Source: a virus
Virus record (IMG/VR): IMGVR_UViG_3300047557_003421
Location: 1 to 29,538 of that record
Strand: one strand, 5' to 3'
DNA length: 29,538 bases
The position numbers were made by a program, and so were the translations under genes. Below the pieces are notes generated by a model that searched no databases, had not been told where the DNA came from, and saw nothing but the letters and a program-made list of their open reading frames with translations. Positions 29,533 to 29,538 of this stretch are shown one piece after another (the stretch's first letter is position 1; each line of letters begins with the position of its first letter).

Positions 29533-29538
29533 ATGAGA
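29533..29538 (+). CDS. Start of a gene cut off by the window end
   Basis: ATG AGA with AGGGG at 29523-29527 just upstream, and a promoter 30 nt before it. Only two codons are in the window, so no product can be named. Confidence 0.4.

Noticed and set aside
1-29538. CRISPR arrays, insertion sequences or integration sites
   Set aside because: No regularly spaced repeats, transposase or integrase genes were seen.

Overview
The window reads as the metabolic and early-gene part of a T4-like (myovirus-type) phage genome. The host was probably a Gram-negative aquatic proteobacterium. Reasons: almost every gap is closed by 1-4 nt stop/start overlaps (ATGA, TAATG); there are many very small genes; class I ribonucleotide reductase subunits, a flap-type RNase H of the T4 kind, ThyX and several small proteins typical of marine T4-like phages are present; and NATAAATA late promoters of the T4/cyanophage type sit beside sigma70-like early promoters. 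The phosphate-binding protein and phosphate porin look beta/gammaproteobacterial. No head or tail structural gene can be named here, so family and host are inferences.

Layout. (1) 14-7996, plus strand: thyX, nrdA, then a Rieske oxygenase, a fatty-acid desaturase, a small lipoprotein, an A-type Fe-S carrier, a glutamine-amidotransferase-fold protein, small genes, a possible phosphoribosyltransferase-like protein and nrdB, closed by a terminator at 8032-8069. (2) 8132-10570: pstS and a phosphate-selective porin, closed by a terminator. (3) 10603-12632: a late promoter, a secreted protein resembling surface-adhesin protein E, a zinc ribbon, a GIY-YIG protein, an initiator-like tRNA-Met and a FkbM methyltransferase. 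(4) 12607-14267, the only minus-strand genes: a conserved membrane protein, a staphylococcal-type nuclease and two small genes, read from a late promoter. (5) 14324-20702, plus strand, from an early promoter lying directly beside that late promoter: a phosphomannomutase-like HAD enzyme, a glycosyltransferase, RNase H, a carbamoyltransferase, a PD-(D/E)XK nuclease, a lipoprotein and small genes. (6) 20720-22818: an HTH-like protein with its own early promoter and terminator, then two 2OG-Fe(II) oxygenases. (7) 23169-29223: early cassettes, each behind a near-identical early promoter, with an AAA+ ATPase, a SWIM-type protein and many tiny genes. (8) 29224-29532: a gene-free stretch with GC-rich hairpins followed by late and early promoters for a gene that starts at the window edge.

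Working together: thyX, nrdA and nrdB make deoxynucleotides; RNase H and the nucleases act on DNA or RNA; PstS plus porin could raise phosphate entry across both membranes; HAD, glycosyltransferase, FkbM and carbamoyltransferase suggest glycan or small-molecule decoration. The Rieske enzyme, desaturase, Fe-S carrier and two 2OG oxygenases form an unusually iron- and oxygen-dependent accessory set.

The strongest candidates for something new are the Rieske/desaturase/lipoprotein/Fe-S carrier cassette inside the nrdA-nrdB interval, the PstS-porin pair, the early promoter family with a conserved extended -35 element (one copy with a palindrome across its -10), and the hairpin-rich RNA-like stretch at the right end.
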